NCBI GenBank assembly: GCA_020205615.1
Contig: CM035160.1
Location: 150,021,991 to 150,085,990 of the forward strand
Source: Panax quinquefolius
Lineage: Eukaryota > Streptophyta > Magnoliopsida > Apiales > Araliaceae
DNA: 64,000 nt
Direction of reading: 5' to 3'
Shown here piece after piece: positions 21,510 through 31,770 of the stretch. Below the pieces are notes generated by a model. That model was not told the DNA's origin. It did not search any database and was given only the letters and a program-made list of their open reading frames with translations. Position 1 is the first letter of the stretch; every line of letters starts with the position of its first letter. The translations under genes were made by a program, and so were the position numbers.

Positions 21510-21517
21510 TTTTCAAG

Positions 21518-22406
21518 TCAATTTTATAACCACCATATTATTGAAATTATTAGTATAAGAGATGAGTTTTAGTTTATTGATTTTGGGCAAAAATAATAAA
21601 CCCTAGATATCTATATTCCTCCATTCATACAGTGTAGGTGAAGTCGTCTGATGAAGAGAGAGAAAGTAATAAAAGAGTGTGGGGAAGGGTTTTATAATTA
21701 ACTACAAAGAAATTGGAAGCGGAAATAGAAGAGGGAGAGGAGGCGACGATTAATTTTGCAAGCGAACCGAGTCTGCTCATTGTTACGAACCAAAACAAGT
21801 CAATGATTTTTTTCAATTGAAAGAAGCATTTTATATATAGGGGTTGATTTAGACTCATTTGGTTGTGTTGTGTTGGGGTGATTGATAGAGAGCTTTATAA
21901 AATTGTACATGCAATTTTTATGCAGCTGTCAATTGTTTCTTTTTCTTCTCTAGGTACTACTACTTTTCACCAAGAAATAAGAAGCGAAAAATCAAGTTAC
22001 AAGTTAAACATCATACTCAAATTTCATGAATGTAAGTAAGCTTTCAAAATAATATTTCAACAGTTAATAAAATTTAATCTTCTGTCATTAATTTGTCCAA
22101 GTGGGTTTGGAAAGATAAAAAGGGCACAAAAATGAACAAAAACATTACAAAATTATGATCAACTCATGCTTCCGGGATATTATACATGACAAAAACTCAG
22201 AAAGAGCACAACATAGGTCAAATTTATGCATTTTAAGAAAATTATCGACTTCTCATTTAACCTCCTAAAACAGTTTATAACACTGATATTGAAAAGAGGA
22301 AAAAAAATAAATAAATAAGAAAGAAAGAAAGCTAGCTTAAACACATTTCATCAACCCAAATTTGGGTTTAATTAAATTAGCCAGCATATATAGTTTAATT
22401 GGTTAG
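21518..22406. other. Unique sequence, no supported gene
   Basis: Short ORFs only. A minus-strand frame of 77 codons (21625-21858) is Leu/Ser-rich from a CT-rich stretch, resembles a 5' UTR more than a protein, and has no recognised motif. CTCTCTCTTCATCAG-like sequence on the minus strand could belong to a leader of a minus-strand gene. Confidence 0.4.
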
Positions 22407-22734
22407 TAAGGTTGTAAAATGAGTAAACAGTTTGGGTTCGATTCCCTCGACTAAAAGTTCGATTCGAGCTCGACTCGAAATATAAATATTCAAATATGAA
22501 CAAATTTTAAAGTTCGATAAATTACTCGAACCTTCTCAAATTGTAATTTTCTATTGATACTCGGATGGATCATATTGGTTCGAAAAGTTCAAACTGCTCG
22601 AGCTCGATTCGAGATCGTGCTCGACTCGGTAGCTAAAAGAGACTCAATCAAATCTTATTTTATACTTGATAAAGTTTGTGAATCAAATCTGAACAACTCA
22701 ATACTCGGCTCGACTCGGTTCATTTACACCCTTA
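22407..22734. mobile_element. Second hAT-like MITE
   Basis: Ends are TAAGGTTGTAAAATGAG and, inverted, TAAGGGTGTAAATGAACC. The body has the same TCGA-rich palindromic style as the MITE at 19694 (TTCGATTCGAGCTCGACTCG). The flanking octamers TTGGTTAG and TTATTTAA match at only five of eight positions, so the target duplication is decayed or the ends are slightly off. Confidence 0.6.
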
Positions 22735-22844
22735 TTATTTAATAGAAATGAGGAAATAAGTCAAGGGTACAATGGTCAATTGGAAGTTGAAAGTTTTGGT
22801 CTCATAAGATCTAGTGTGTGTGCACCCACAAAATACTGGGAGGA

Positions 22845-24283
22845 TCTATCTATATATATAAAACAGAGCAGAGAGAGAAAAAAAGATAAGTGTTCCATCC
22901 AAAATTGACGTCAGCAGCTCTCTCATTCAACCTTATTCAAATTTCAAATCTTCTATCTCTCTCTCTCTCTCTCTTCTTACACTCGATCCCCCCATACATC
23001 TCTTATCTCTCATACCCAGAAGCAGAAGATCCCTAAACATCTCTTATCTCTCATACCCAGAAGCAGAAGAAGAAGTCGATAACCCTCTTCTTCAGCGAAG
23101 CTTGAAAAAACGGTAGGCCTTATAAGGAGCTTGAATTCTGCAGAAGAAGAAGTCGAAGATCTAAGACCTTCTCCTCTTGGCTCTCCTCTTCCTCGGCACC
23201 TTAGGTCGTGCTGATCCGCATCGGTAGGCCATCAGAGACTACTGGTCCAAGAATCCTTATCTTGGTATTTCTTTCTCGGCACCTTATCTTGGTTTTTCTT
23301 CAATTTTAGTTTGGTTTCTTACAAAATGTATGAAATTCCTCGGCACCTTATCTTGGTTTCTTCAATTTTTCTTCAATTCAGTTTGGTTCGGCACCCATTG
23401 TCTGAGGGTTTAGCATTATTGGGTTTATGGGGTTCTTGATTTTTTTTTAGGGTTCCTTTTGATTGGTTTGATGTTTACAAATATGTTTCTTTGTTAAATT
23501 GATACAAATATGTTTCTTGGCTTTGTTGATTACACTTTCGCGACTCAGAAATGGTAAGTAATTTTATTGTTCTACTTTTTTTCAAGTAAAATGAGTGATT
23601 GGATTTGGTTCGCAGACCATTTTTTGCTTATGATTTCAAAAACTGTATTATGAGCCCAAATAGTGACACTTAGTGTTTTGGGTACCCACTGAAGCTTGAA
23701 ACTTTAGAAATTATATGCAAGACTTCACTACTATATACACAAAAATAAAGAAAGGGTGTTTGCAAATTTGGCACTTCTGTACTTCTCTATGCCCTTTAAT
23801 AATACGGGTGTTCTATTTATTATTTGCTTGCTGATGTAATTAATCACATCACCCTGCCCCAACTTGATTCTTTCTGTGTCTCATAAATATATTGATTTTA
23901 AAGTTTGTGTAATTAATCTCTATGCCCTTTAATAATACAAATCTGTGTTTTAAAGTTTGTGTTTGTATTTGTATTTGAGTATTTCTTGGGTAGAAGCTTA
24001 AAGAACACATGATTTAGGTGTTGGTCAAGGGTGTTTAGAATTTTCTGTGACTGGGTGCTTGTATTTGTGCTTTGGTGGAGATTATTGTACATATCAATAT
24101 TTAGCGGAAGCTGCAAAAATAAGAAACCATGATACGACAAAATCTGCATCTTTACTTTCTTAATTTCTTTATCATTTTTTTATTTTAAAATTATTATTTC
24201 TATGTCCAATGTAAGAGTTGTTTGTGATTCCTACCAATGAACATATGCAGAAGCATGATTTGCCACAGAATGATGGGGTAAAA
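22845..24283 (+). promoter_or_regulatory. Promoter and 5' leader of a gene cut by E4 (putative)
   Basis: A TATA-like TATATATATAAAAC at 22851-22864 is followed by a (CT)n tract at 22955-22974 and a 34-bp motif duplicated with a 41-bp period (22996-23029, 23037-23070). CTCGGCACCTTATCTTGG-type repeats lie at 23200-23390. ATG at 23551 sits directly on a strong donor (ATGGTAAGT). A candidate acceptor GCAG at 24247-24250 opens a frame that would continue KHDLPQNDG after that Met. E4 begins at 24284 and nothing recognisable resumes beyond it. No domain is identified. Confidence 0.35.
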
Positions 24284-24724
24284 TGTAAGACCCCAACTTT
24301 TATGAATAAAGATGAATTTTCTATAATTATCATTTTTAAATATTATGGAATGAATTTGATATAATGTTATAGTTGTGGGTAATATTTAGAATTTTTGCAA
24401 AGTATGCAAGTTGTTTATAATATTCGATTGGTCGGGGAATATTCATATGACAGCACAATCATTGGTGGACCCCACAACGGAATTATTATCGGATTGAGAA
24501 AATGATAAAAATATTTTTATGAAAATAACGGCGGAAGTTTTACCGTTAACTGTTGAAACACCCAGTGTTAAAAGTACAGGAATACGCGTGGTTGCATAGT
24601 AGCACATGGTATTGATTATTGATGCTTACGTTAGAAGTCATTCAGTTTTATTTAATTATTGTCGATATTTTATATATTATTAAATCAATAATTGAGATGA
24701 CAGAGTTATTAATATTATTATTTG

Positions 24725-24835
24725 CATTATTAACGATGTCTAGAAGTTTCCGCCAATGAGAGGTTTGGTCACCTAATCATTACGCTAATAGGAGAAATCC
24801 TTATTGAAAAGCCCCTCTTTCACAGAAGCGACCCA
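24725..24835 (+). promoter_or_regulatory. Conserved U3 block
   Basis: GAGAGGTTTGGTCACCTAAT followed by ATTGGAAAGCCCCCTCTTTC-like sequence. It recurs at about 32230-32335 (E4 3' LTR) and about 40675-40790 (E2 5' LTR), although the rest of U3 differs between these subfamilies. Retention across subfamilies hints at a function such as a transcription-factor or packaging site. Confidence 0.4.
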
Positions 24836-25282
24836 ATCGATTAATAGTGTGAATAATAATAATGATGATGAAGTTTTGTTTTATTAGTATTATTAATGTA
24901 ATAAAAGCGAGAAAAACTTTTTATATAAAAATGAATACTTTTATAAAGTTATTCGTTTTATTAAAGCTAATAGTAAAATCTTTTTATATAAAAAGTAATA
25001 CTTTTATAAAGTTATTCGTTTTATTAGGCTAATAGTAAAATCTTTTTTATATAAAATGTAATACTTTTATAAAGTTATTCGTTTTATTAGACAATAATTA
25101 GAATATATTATATTTTATTATGCATAGTATTTGCATAGTAAAATCTTTTTAAAAGTTATTCGTTTTATTAGATTATAAATAGAATATATTATATTTTATT
25201 ATAAACCAATCTGGACCATCCGTTTAAAGTAAATCGATCCGACCGGATTTCATGGATTAGTTACTTATTAGATCCATTCTTC

Positions 25283-25290
25283 TATAAATA
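25283..25290 (+). promoter_or_regulatory. TATA box of E4 5' LTR
   Basis: TATAAATA in TTCTATAAATAGAAGCTC, with TTCCTTC and the GA-rich leader downstream. Confidence 0.6.
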
Positions 25291-26988
25291 GAAGCTCATT
25301 CCTTCTTTATTTCTTACGAATTCACTTTGAAACTCTGAGAGAGAGAATTCTTCTTCTATAATCTTGGCGTCTTTAGCGTTTAAGAAAGCTTTGAGCGTAG
25401 TGCAAGTTTCTTCAAGTATATCCCGCCTACTACCGGGTTTGAGTACTCTTCTTTATAAGGTAAGGGTATTATTTTTTCATATTCATGAAGAGAACTTACA
25501 TTATTCCATTCTTTATTATTATTCATTGAATATAACTTTTGTATACGCTATTACCTCTACCCTATACTTGGTGATTTCATTGTTATTCCATTCGTTATTA
25601 TTACTGTTGGAACATCATGCGTCATGCGTTATATATGGGACCGGTCCGTCTTTATTATTACGTTGGAATATCCTGCATGCATGCGTTTCTGTGGGACACT
25701 GTTTCGTCTCTTATTTATACATTGGAATATCACATGCTCATGCATTTTACTGTGGGACTGATTCCGTTATTTATTATTCTATTGGAATAACTTTGCTATC
25801 TGAAGGACCGCATGCATGGTGATTTCGATGTTATTTCATTCTTTATTATTACATTGGAATATCACAGCCGGTGCGTATTACGCTGACACAGTTCCGTTAT
25901 TTATTATTTTGTTGGAATAACCTGTCTATGCGAAGTACCGCATGCCTGGTGATTTCTTTTGTTATTTCATTCTTTATTATACTCAGTTGGTTAAAATTTT
26001 GACTTCTATACTCCATAAAATTAGTGGAATATCCTTGATATTTACGCTTCATCCAGTATCTTTTCGTGAAAATATTCTTCTGAGCATTCTTAAATTTTAC
26101 TCTACAAAGAAGTATTATGTTGACAATTTGGACGTTATTAGTTCCTGAATAAATTAATTCTTGAACTTGTTTTAATGAATTCTTATATCATTGTCATCAT
26201 CCTCATATTTATATTTTGTTGAAAGTCATCTGTGGCCTGTAATGCATAGATGGACTTGGTATGATTATGACCGAGGATTATTGGTGTAATCATGGTAGTA
26301 ATGTTAATGTTACAAATGATGTGGTAAAAGTCCTCGTTGGCCCGTAGTGCATTGATGGATGATTGTTGGCATGATCATGACCATTAATGAATACACAAAT
26401 ATCCTCGCCCGTGAGTGCATGAATAAATTGTGGTTGTGATACTTAATGAATATCCTGGTAGTAGTGCATGGATGATGTGGATTATTTATTAAGTCGAGTC
26501 CGGTGATAGAAGTGATGAAAACCTTTTAAATCATAAAATATAGTAGATTTTATTCTCTACTTGACTCTTTTAATGGATTGCATATTCCGCTGCAGTTAAA
26601 CTTGATATCTATTGTATTTTATCAGTTTAACACTGTTAAAGATTGATGATAATTTATTCTGCATTATCTTAGTCATAATATTTCTTCCTGGGCTAGTTGA
26701 GCTCACCCTTTCTTTCACTGTTCTCTTCAGGAAATGAGAACGTAGCCAGGACTAGTCGGGGAACGGAGTGACGGTCCAGATGATAGTATTAGTAGTCCTC
26801 ACTGTTAAATAGTGTGACAATAAATGTAATGAGAACTTATTCTGAGAGTGGATATTGTCTAGAAGAAAATATTTGTATTAAAACTCACAACTTTCTTGTT
26901 GTATATTAAAGATTGTATTTGTATTATGTACCATGTATTTGGCGACTCAGAATAGGTGATGTATACCTATTTTGGGGGGCGTCACAGT

Positions 26989-27000
26989 TGGTATCAAAGC
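26989..27000 (+). promoter_or_regulatory. E4 primer-binding site
   Basis: TGGTATCAAAGC, one mismatch from the initiator-Met tRNA complement TGGTATCAGAGC. It lies two bases after the LTR. Confidence 0.8.
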
Positions 27001-27173
27001 TTAGGGATATGATCCCTGGTTAAGATGTGAGTCAAGAACTAGGAGGGGAGAGACGAAGAATTCCTTCGCTAGTATGACCTACCTAAGCTTATTTGATATT
27101 TAATTGGTCGGTCATAGTATAGGGATAATATGTGATATGTTAATTAACCCTTGTTTTGTGGTAGTATTTGAAA

Positions 27174-28300
27174 ATGGCATCCGAGAATGTTGAGAACATC
27201 AATGGAGCACAGGAGACCTTTGAGTCTCCACAGATCAATAACCAGGACAATGTGCATCAGGAAGGCGATAATCCTCATGCAAACAACAACACTGACCAAA
27301 TGATGAACGATGAAATGTTCCGAGGCTTCATGCAATTCATGCAACATCAAAGAGAGCGGCTCTCATCCAAAATGCGGGTGGAAACACTGGCACTCTCGGA
27401 CGGTCACCGCCAAGCAGTTCAAGGAATTTGGGACCACCGGAGTTTTTGGAGAGCCAAAACCACTTAAAGCGGAGACATGGATAAAGCGATCAACAAGATA
27501 TTTGATGTCTTGGGATGCTCGAGGAGCAAAAGGTTCCTTTGCCACCTTCATGTTGTGGGCGAGGAAGACATTGGTGGGAATCTATAAAGCGTACTCAACC
27601 TGCCGCACTGAAGATGTCTTGGGAGAAGTTCTAAGAACTGTTCAACGACAAGTACTTTCTCGAAAGTATTCATCACATGAAAGAGGTAGAGTTCATTAAA
27701 CTGGAGCAAAAAAACATGACCGTGTCGCAGTACGAAGCTAAGTTTGCCGAGCTGTCCCTGTTTGCGTCCCATTTGGTTGATAATCAGGAGAGAATGACGC
27801 GAATGTTTCTAAGAGGTTTGAAACCAGAGATACGTCAATATCTTATCTCTCATAAACTGTGTTTGTATTCAGATGTTGTTAATAGGGCTCAGTTATTGGA
27901 GCGCGATAATGAGTCAACCAAACCAAAAGAGAGAAAGCCGCAAAATGATAATACCAGTGATAGTAGTCATCGAAGCGGTGACAATAAGTGTGGAGGGAAT
28001 CAACATTCCAGAAATGGTAACCACTTCGGTGGTAATCATGGCCAAAATAATAAGAATGGACATTTCAAGAAAAAAAGATTCAACAATGATGGAAAGACGT
28101 CAGCATCAGCACCTGTCATTAAGGAAGGAGAACAACCACCTATCATATGCTTCAAATGTGGAGGAGAGGGACACATCAGTCCAAACTATGCGATGCCCTC
28201 CAAAGCATGTTACAATTATGGGAGAGAATGACACCTGGCCCGATTTTGTCGTGCACCGAAGATAAGTCCAGCTAGGATGGAGGCAGCAAAGCCGTCCCAG
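27174..28300 (+). pseudogene. E4 gag, frameshifted
   Basis: It starts at ATG 27174 (MASENVENINGAQ). The frame moves twice, near 27380 and near 27680, after which a 180-residue stretch stays open to 28231. Recognisable gag core: WIKRSTRYL-like and MKEVEFIKLEQKNMTVSQYE (27677 on), then FLRGLKPEIRQYLISHKLC. The zinc-knuckle tail is damaged: CFKCGGEGHISPNY has Tyr for the last Cys, and the second knuckle CYNYGRE runs into TGA at 28229. Gag would package the RNA. The E1 copy keeps the first knuckle intact. Confidence 0.8.
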
Positions 28301-28377
28301 ACAAGACAAAACCGGTTGTTCAAGGGAGAGCGTTTGTCGTGACCTCCCAGAAAGCAAGGAACCCGAACGAGGTCATC

Positions 28378-31300
28378 ATGGGTAAGCTTATCATAAATTC
28401 TAGTGAAGTATATACCTTATTTGATCTGGGTTCTACCCATTCTTTTATTTCTCCTACTTGCTCCAACGTTTAAATTTGACTCAGGAGAAATTAGACTTTG
28501 ACTTATCTGTTGAAACTCCGTTGGGAGAAACCTTCATTACATCCACTGTTTATAAGTATTGTTTGGTTCAAATCGGTACCCTCACATTACCTGTCGACCT
28601 TATTTCATTGAAAATACTTGCATTTGACGTAATTCTAGGGATTGATTGGTTAACTACGATCATGCAAAAAATGATTAATTTTCGTAAGGTTGTTAGCTTT
28701 CATATTCCTAATCAACCTATTATGCGAATTCAAGCAACCAAACCATTAAAATCAATCACTGTCATCTCAAGCCATAAAGCTATTCATTTATTGAAAAACG
28801 GATGTCAAGCTTTCTTAGCTCATGTCACAGGTCTAAATAAAAATACATCAGTTTTGAATGATATTTCTATTGTTAATGAATTTCCTGACGTATTTCCTGA
28901 AGAACTTCCTGGCCTACCCCTAGAGCGTGAAATTGAATTTTGTATCGACCTTGAACCTGGTACAAAACCTATTTCCAAAGTCCCATATCGAATGGCTCCT
29001 ATTGAACTTCAGGAGTTAAAGACCCAACTGCAGAAATTGTTAGACATTGGCTTTATTCGTCCTAGTACTTCTCCTTGGGGTGCTCATGTTCTATTCGTGA
29101 AGAAAAAAGATGGGAGTATGCGACTTTGTATTGATTATCGGGAGTTGAATCATGTCACCATCAAAAATAGGTACCCATTGCTACGTATTGATGACCTGTT
29201 TGACCAGTTGCAAGGCACCAAATTCTTTTCAAAGATTGATCTTCGTTCTGGATATCACCAATTGAAGATTAGAACTGATGACATTCCAAAGACGGCTTTC
29301 AGAACTCAGTATGGGCATTATGAATTCCTAGTCATGTTTTTTTGGATTGACTAATGCTCCTGCTGCCTTCATGGATATGATGAACCGAGTATTCAAGGAA
29401 TATTTAGATCACTTTGTGGTCGTCTTTATTGATGACATCCTTATTTATTCCAAAAGCCGTGAAGATCATGAGCAACATTTAAGGTTGATACTCCAAAAGC
29501 TTCGTGAATATAAGCTTTATGCCAAGTTGAAGAAATGCGAGTTCTGGCTTGAGGAAGTAGCATTCCTTGGGCACGTGGTATCAAGTCATGGAATATCTGT
29601 TGACCCGGCAAAGATTGAAGCCATTCAAAGCTGGGAGCAACCTAAATCAGTGACCGAAGTACGTAGCTTTCTCGGCTTAGCTGGTTATTATCGGAGATTC
29701 GTAGAAGGGTTTTCTCGAATCGCTACTCCCTTAACTCAGCTGACTCGGAAAGATACAAAATTCGGTTGGAACGAGGAATGTGAGAAGAGTTTTCAAGAAC
29801 TCAAAAGAAGACTCATTTCAGCACCTGTTCTGACAATACCATCTGGCTCGGAGGGATTTGTCATCTACAGTGATGCTTCAGGCAAAGGGTTAGGATGTGT
29901 TCTCATGCAACATGGGAAAGTCATAGCCTATGCCTCTCGACAACTCAAAGAATATGAGAGGAATTATCCTACTCATGATCTAGAGTTGGCAGCTGTTGTC
30001 TTCGCACTTAAAATTTGGAGGCATTACTTGTATGGGGAGAAAGTGGAGATCTTTACGGATCATAAAAGCCTCAAATATTTCTTCACTCAAAAGGAACTCA
30101 ACATGCGGCAATGACGTTGGCTTGAAGCTATTGAAAGATTATGATCATACCATCCAATACCATCTGGAAAAAACAAATGTGGTAGGCGCGCGATTGAGTA
30201 GAAGATCATATCGCGGTACAAGTGCGATATTGTCACGTATGAAAGGCCCATCTTGTATGACTTGCAAAGGATGGAGATAGAATTAAAGACTCCAGGGACC
30301 CATGTGATGATGACGAATATACGAGTAGAACCAACTTTAATCGATGCATATGAGGAAGAAAGTACAAGAAAGTACTATGCCGGAAATAAGAATTGACGAA
30401 GAAGGAAAACTTTGAGTCAACTCCAGACTTTGTGTTCCTAACGACCCTGATTTAAAGTATAAAATCATGATGGAGGCGCACAACACACCGTTTGTAATCC
30501 ATCCTAGGAGTACCAAAATGTATCGTGATCTTCGTTATACATTTTGGTGGAGCAATATGAAGAGAGAGATAGCGATGTTTATCTCAAGGTGTCTAACTTG
30601 TCAACGAGTCAAAACAGAGCATCAAGTACCAAAAGGTCCATTGCAACCACTTGAAATTCTAGAATGGAAGTGGGAGCACATTACTATGGATTTCGTTACT
30701 GGTCTTCCCAAGGTTTCTCAAGGCATAGATGCAATTTGGGTCATTGTTGATAGATTGACCAAGTTTGCTCATTTCTTACCAATCGAGAAACTTATACACT
30801 TGAAAGTCTTTGCTCGTATGTATATAAACGAGATTGTAAGACTGCATGGTATGCCAGTATACATAGTTTCTGATCGAAACCCAAGATTCACTTCACGATT
30901 TTGGGTTAGTTTGCAAAAAGCTATGGGCACAGATTTATAATTTAGTTCGGCTTATCATACTCAGACGGACAGACAATCAGAGAGGACTATTCAAACTCTT
31001 GAAGATTTATTAAGACTCTGTGTCCTTGATTTCAAGGGAAGTTGGGACAAGTTTTTACCATTGGTGGAGTTTTCCTACAACGGTTATCAAGAAAGTATTG
31101 GCATGGCTCCATTCGAGGCGTTGTATGGAAGAAAGTGTCGTTTTCCAGTATGCTGGGATGAGGTGGGTGAAGCAACATTGTTGGGACCGGAGTTGGTACA
31201 TATGACTGCGGAAAAGATTCAAACGATCCGACAACGTATAAAAATCTCACAAGACCGACAAAAGAGTTATGCTGATCTTCATCGAAAGGATGTGAAATTC

Positions 31301-31762
31301 GATATTGGAGATCATGTGTTGTTACGTGTTGCTCCATAGAAAGGAGTTACGAGATTTGGAAAGAGAGGAAAGCTCAATCCTCGATTCATTGACCCATTTT
31401 TAATCCTTGATCGAGTAGGGACTGTAGCCTATAGACTTGCTTTACCGCCAAGTATGTCTCGTGTTCATAACGTTTTTCATATATCTATGTTACGTAAATA
31501 TGTGAAAGACCCGAACCATATTATTGAGTTAGAACCGAACAAAATAGCGGAAGATTTAATGTATGAAGAGGTTCATGTTCAAATCTTGGATAAGAAGGAA
31601 CATATTCTACGCTCCAAGGTTATACCTCAAGTCAAAGTGTTATGGAGGAACCACGATGTTGAGGAAATGGCCTGGGAGTTAGAATCTGAAATGAAATCAA
31701 GGTATCCTTACCTCTTTGACATACCAAGTACGTACCCTAATTTTGAGGGCGAAATTTCATAA
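28378..31762 (+). pseudogene. E4 pol: protease, RT, RNase H, integrase, chromodomain-like tail
   Basis: The protease site reads DLGSTHSF at 28423 (usual DTG altered). RT runs about 28950-29540, with [19 protein letters not shown] and the catalytic FIDD at 29425-29436. RNase H (29860-30110) has [28 protein letters not shown] and TDHKSLKYF. Integrase has an HHCC zinc finger (30474-30605) and catalytic Asp at 30689, Asp at 30872 and Glu at 30980, a D35E spacing. A chromodomain-like tail ([14 protein letters not shown], about 31610-31740) ends at TAA 31760. Breaks: a frameshift near 29345 and stops at 30112 (CGA to TGA), 30938 and 31337. Two ORFs of about 300 and 255 residues survive. Confidence 0.9.
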
Positions 31763-31770
31763 GGGGAAAT
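31761..31770 (+). promoter_or_regulatory. E4 polypurine tract
   Basis: AAGGGGAAAT lies directly between the pol stop and the 3' LTR start TGTAAGACCCC. Confidence 0.7.

Larger units (their letters stand above)
24284..26986 (+). repeat. E4 5' LTR
   Basis: A 2703-bp LTR from TGTAAGACCCCAACTTTTAT to GGGGGGCGTCACA. Order: U3, TATA at 25283, GAGA leader, donor-like ATAAGGTAAGGG (25456-25467), ATTCCA/TGGAAT array (about 25495-25975), GTAGTGC hairpin array (about 26225-26490), acceptor-like TTCTCTTCAG ending 26730, and the U5 end. Confidence 0.9.

Noticed and set aside
21625..21858. 77-residue minus-strand ORF
   Set aside because: It has no motif, a low-complexity Ser/Leu run from CT-rich DNA, and no neighbouring exon evidence.
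25364..25822. 152-codon ORF starting MASLAFKKALS in the E4 5' LTR
   Set aside because: It opens in the LTR leader and runs into the hairpin array. The equivalent frame is closed in other LTR copies. A short leader ORF cannot be fully excluded.
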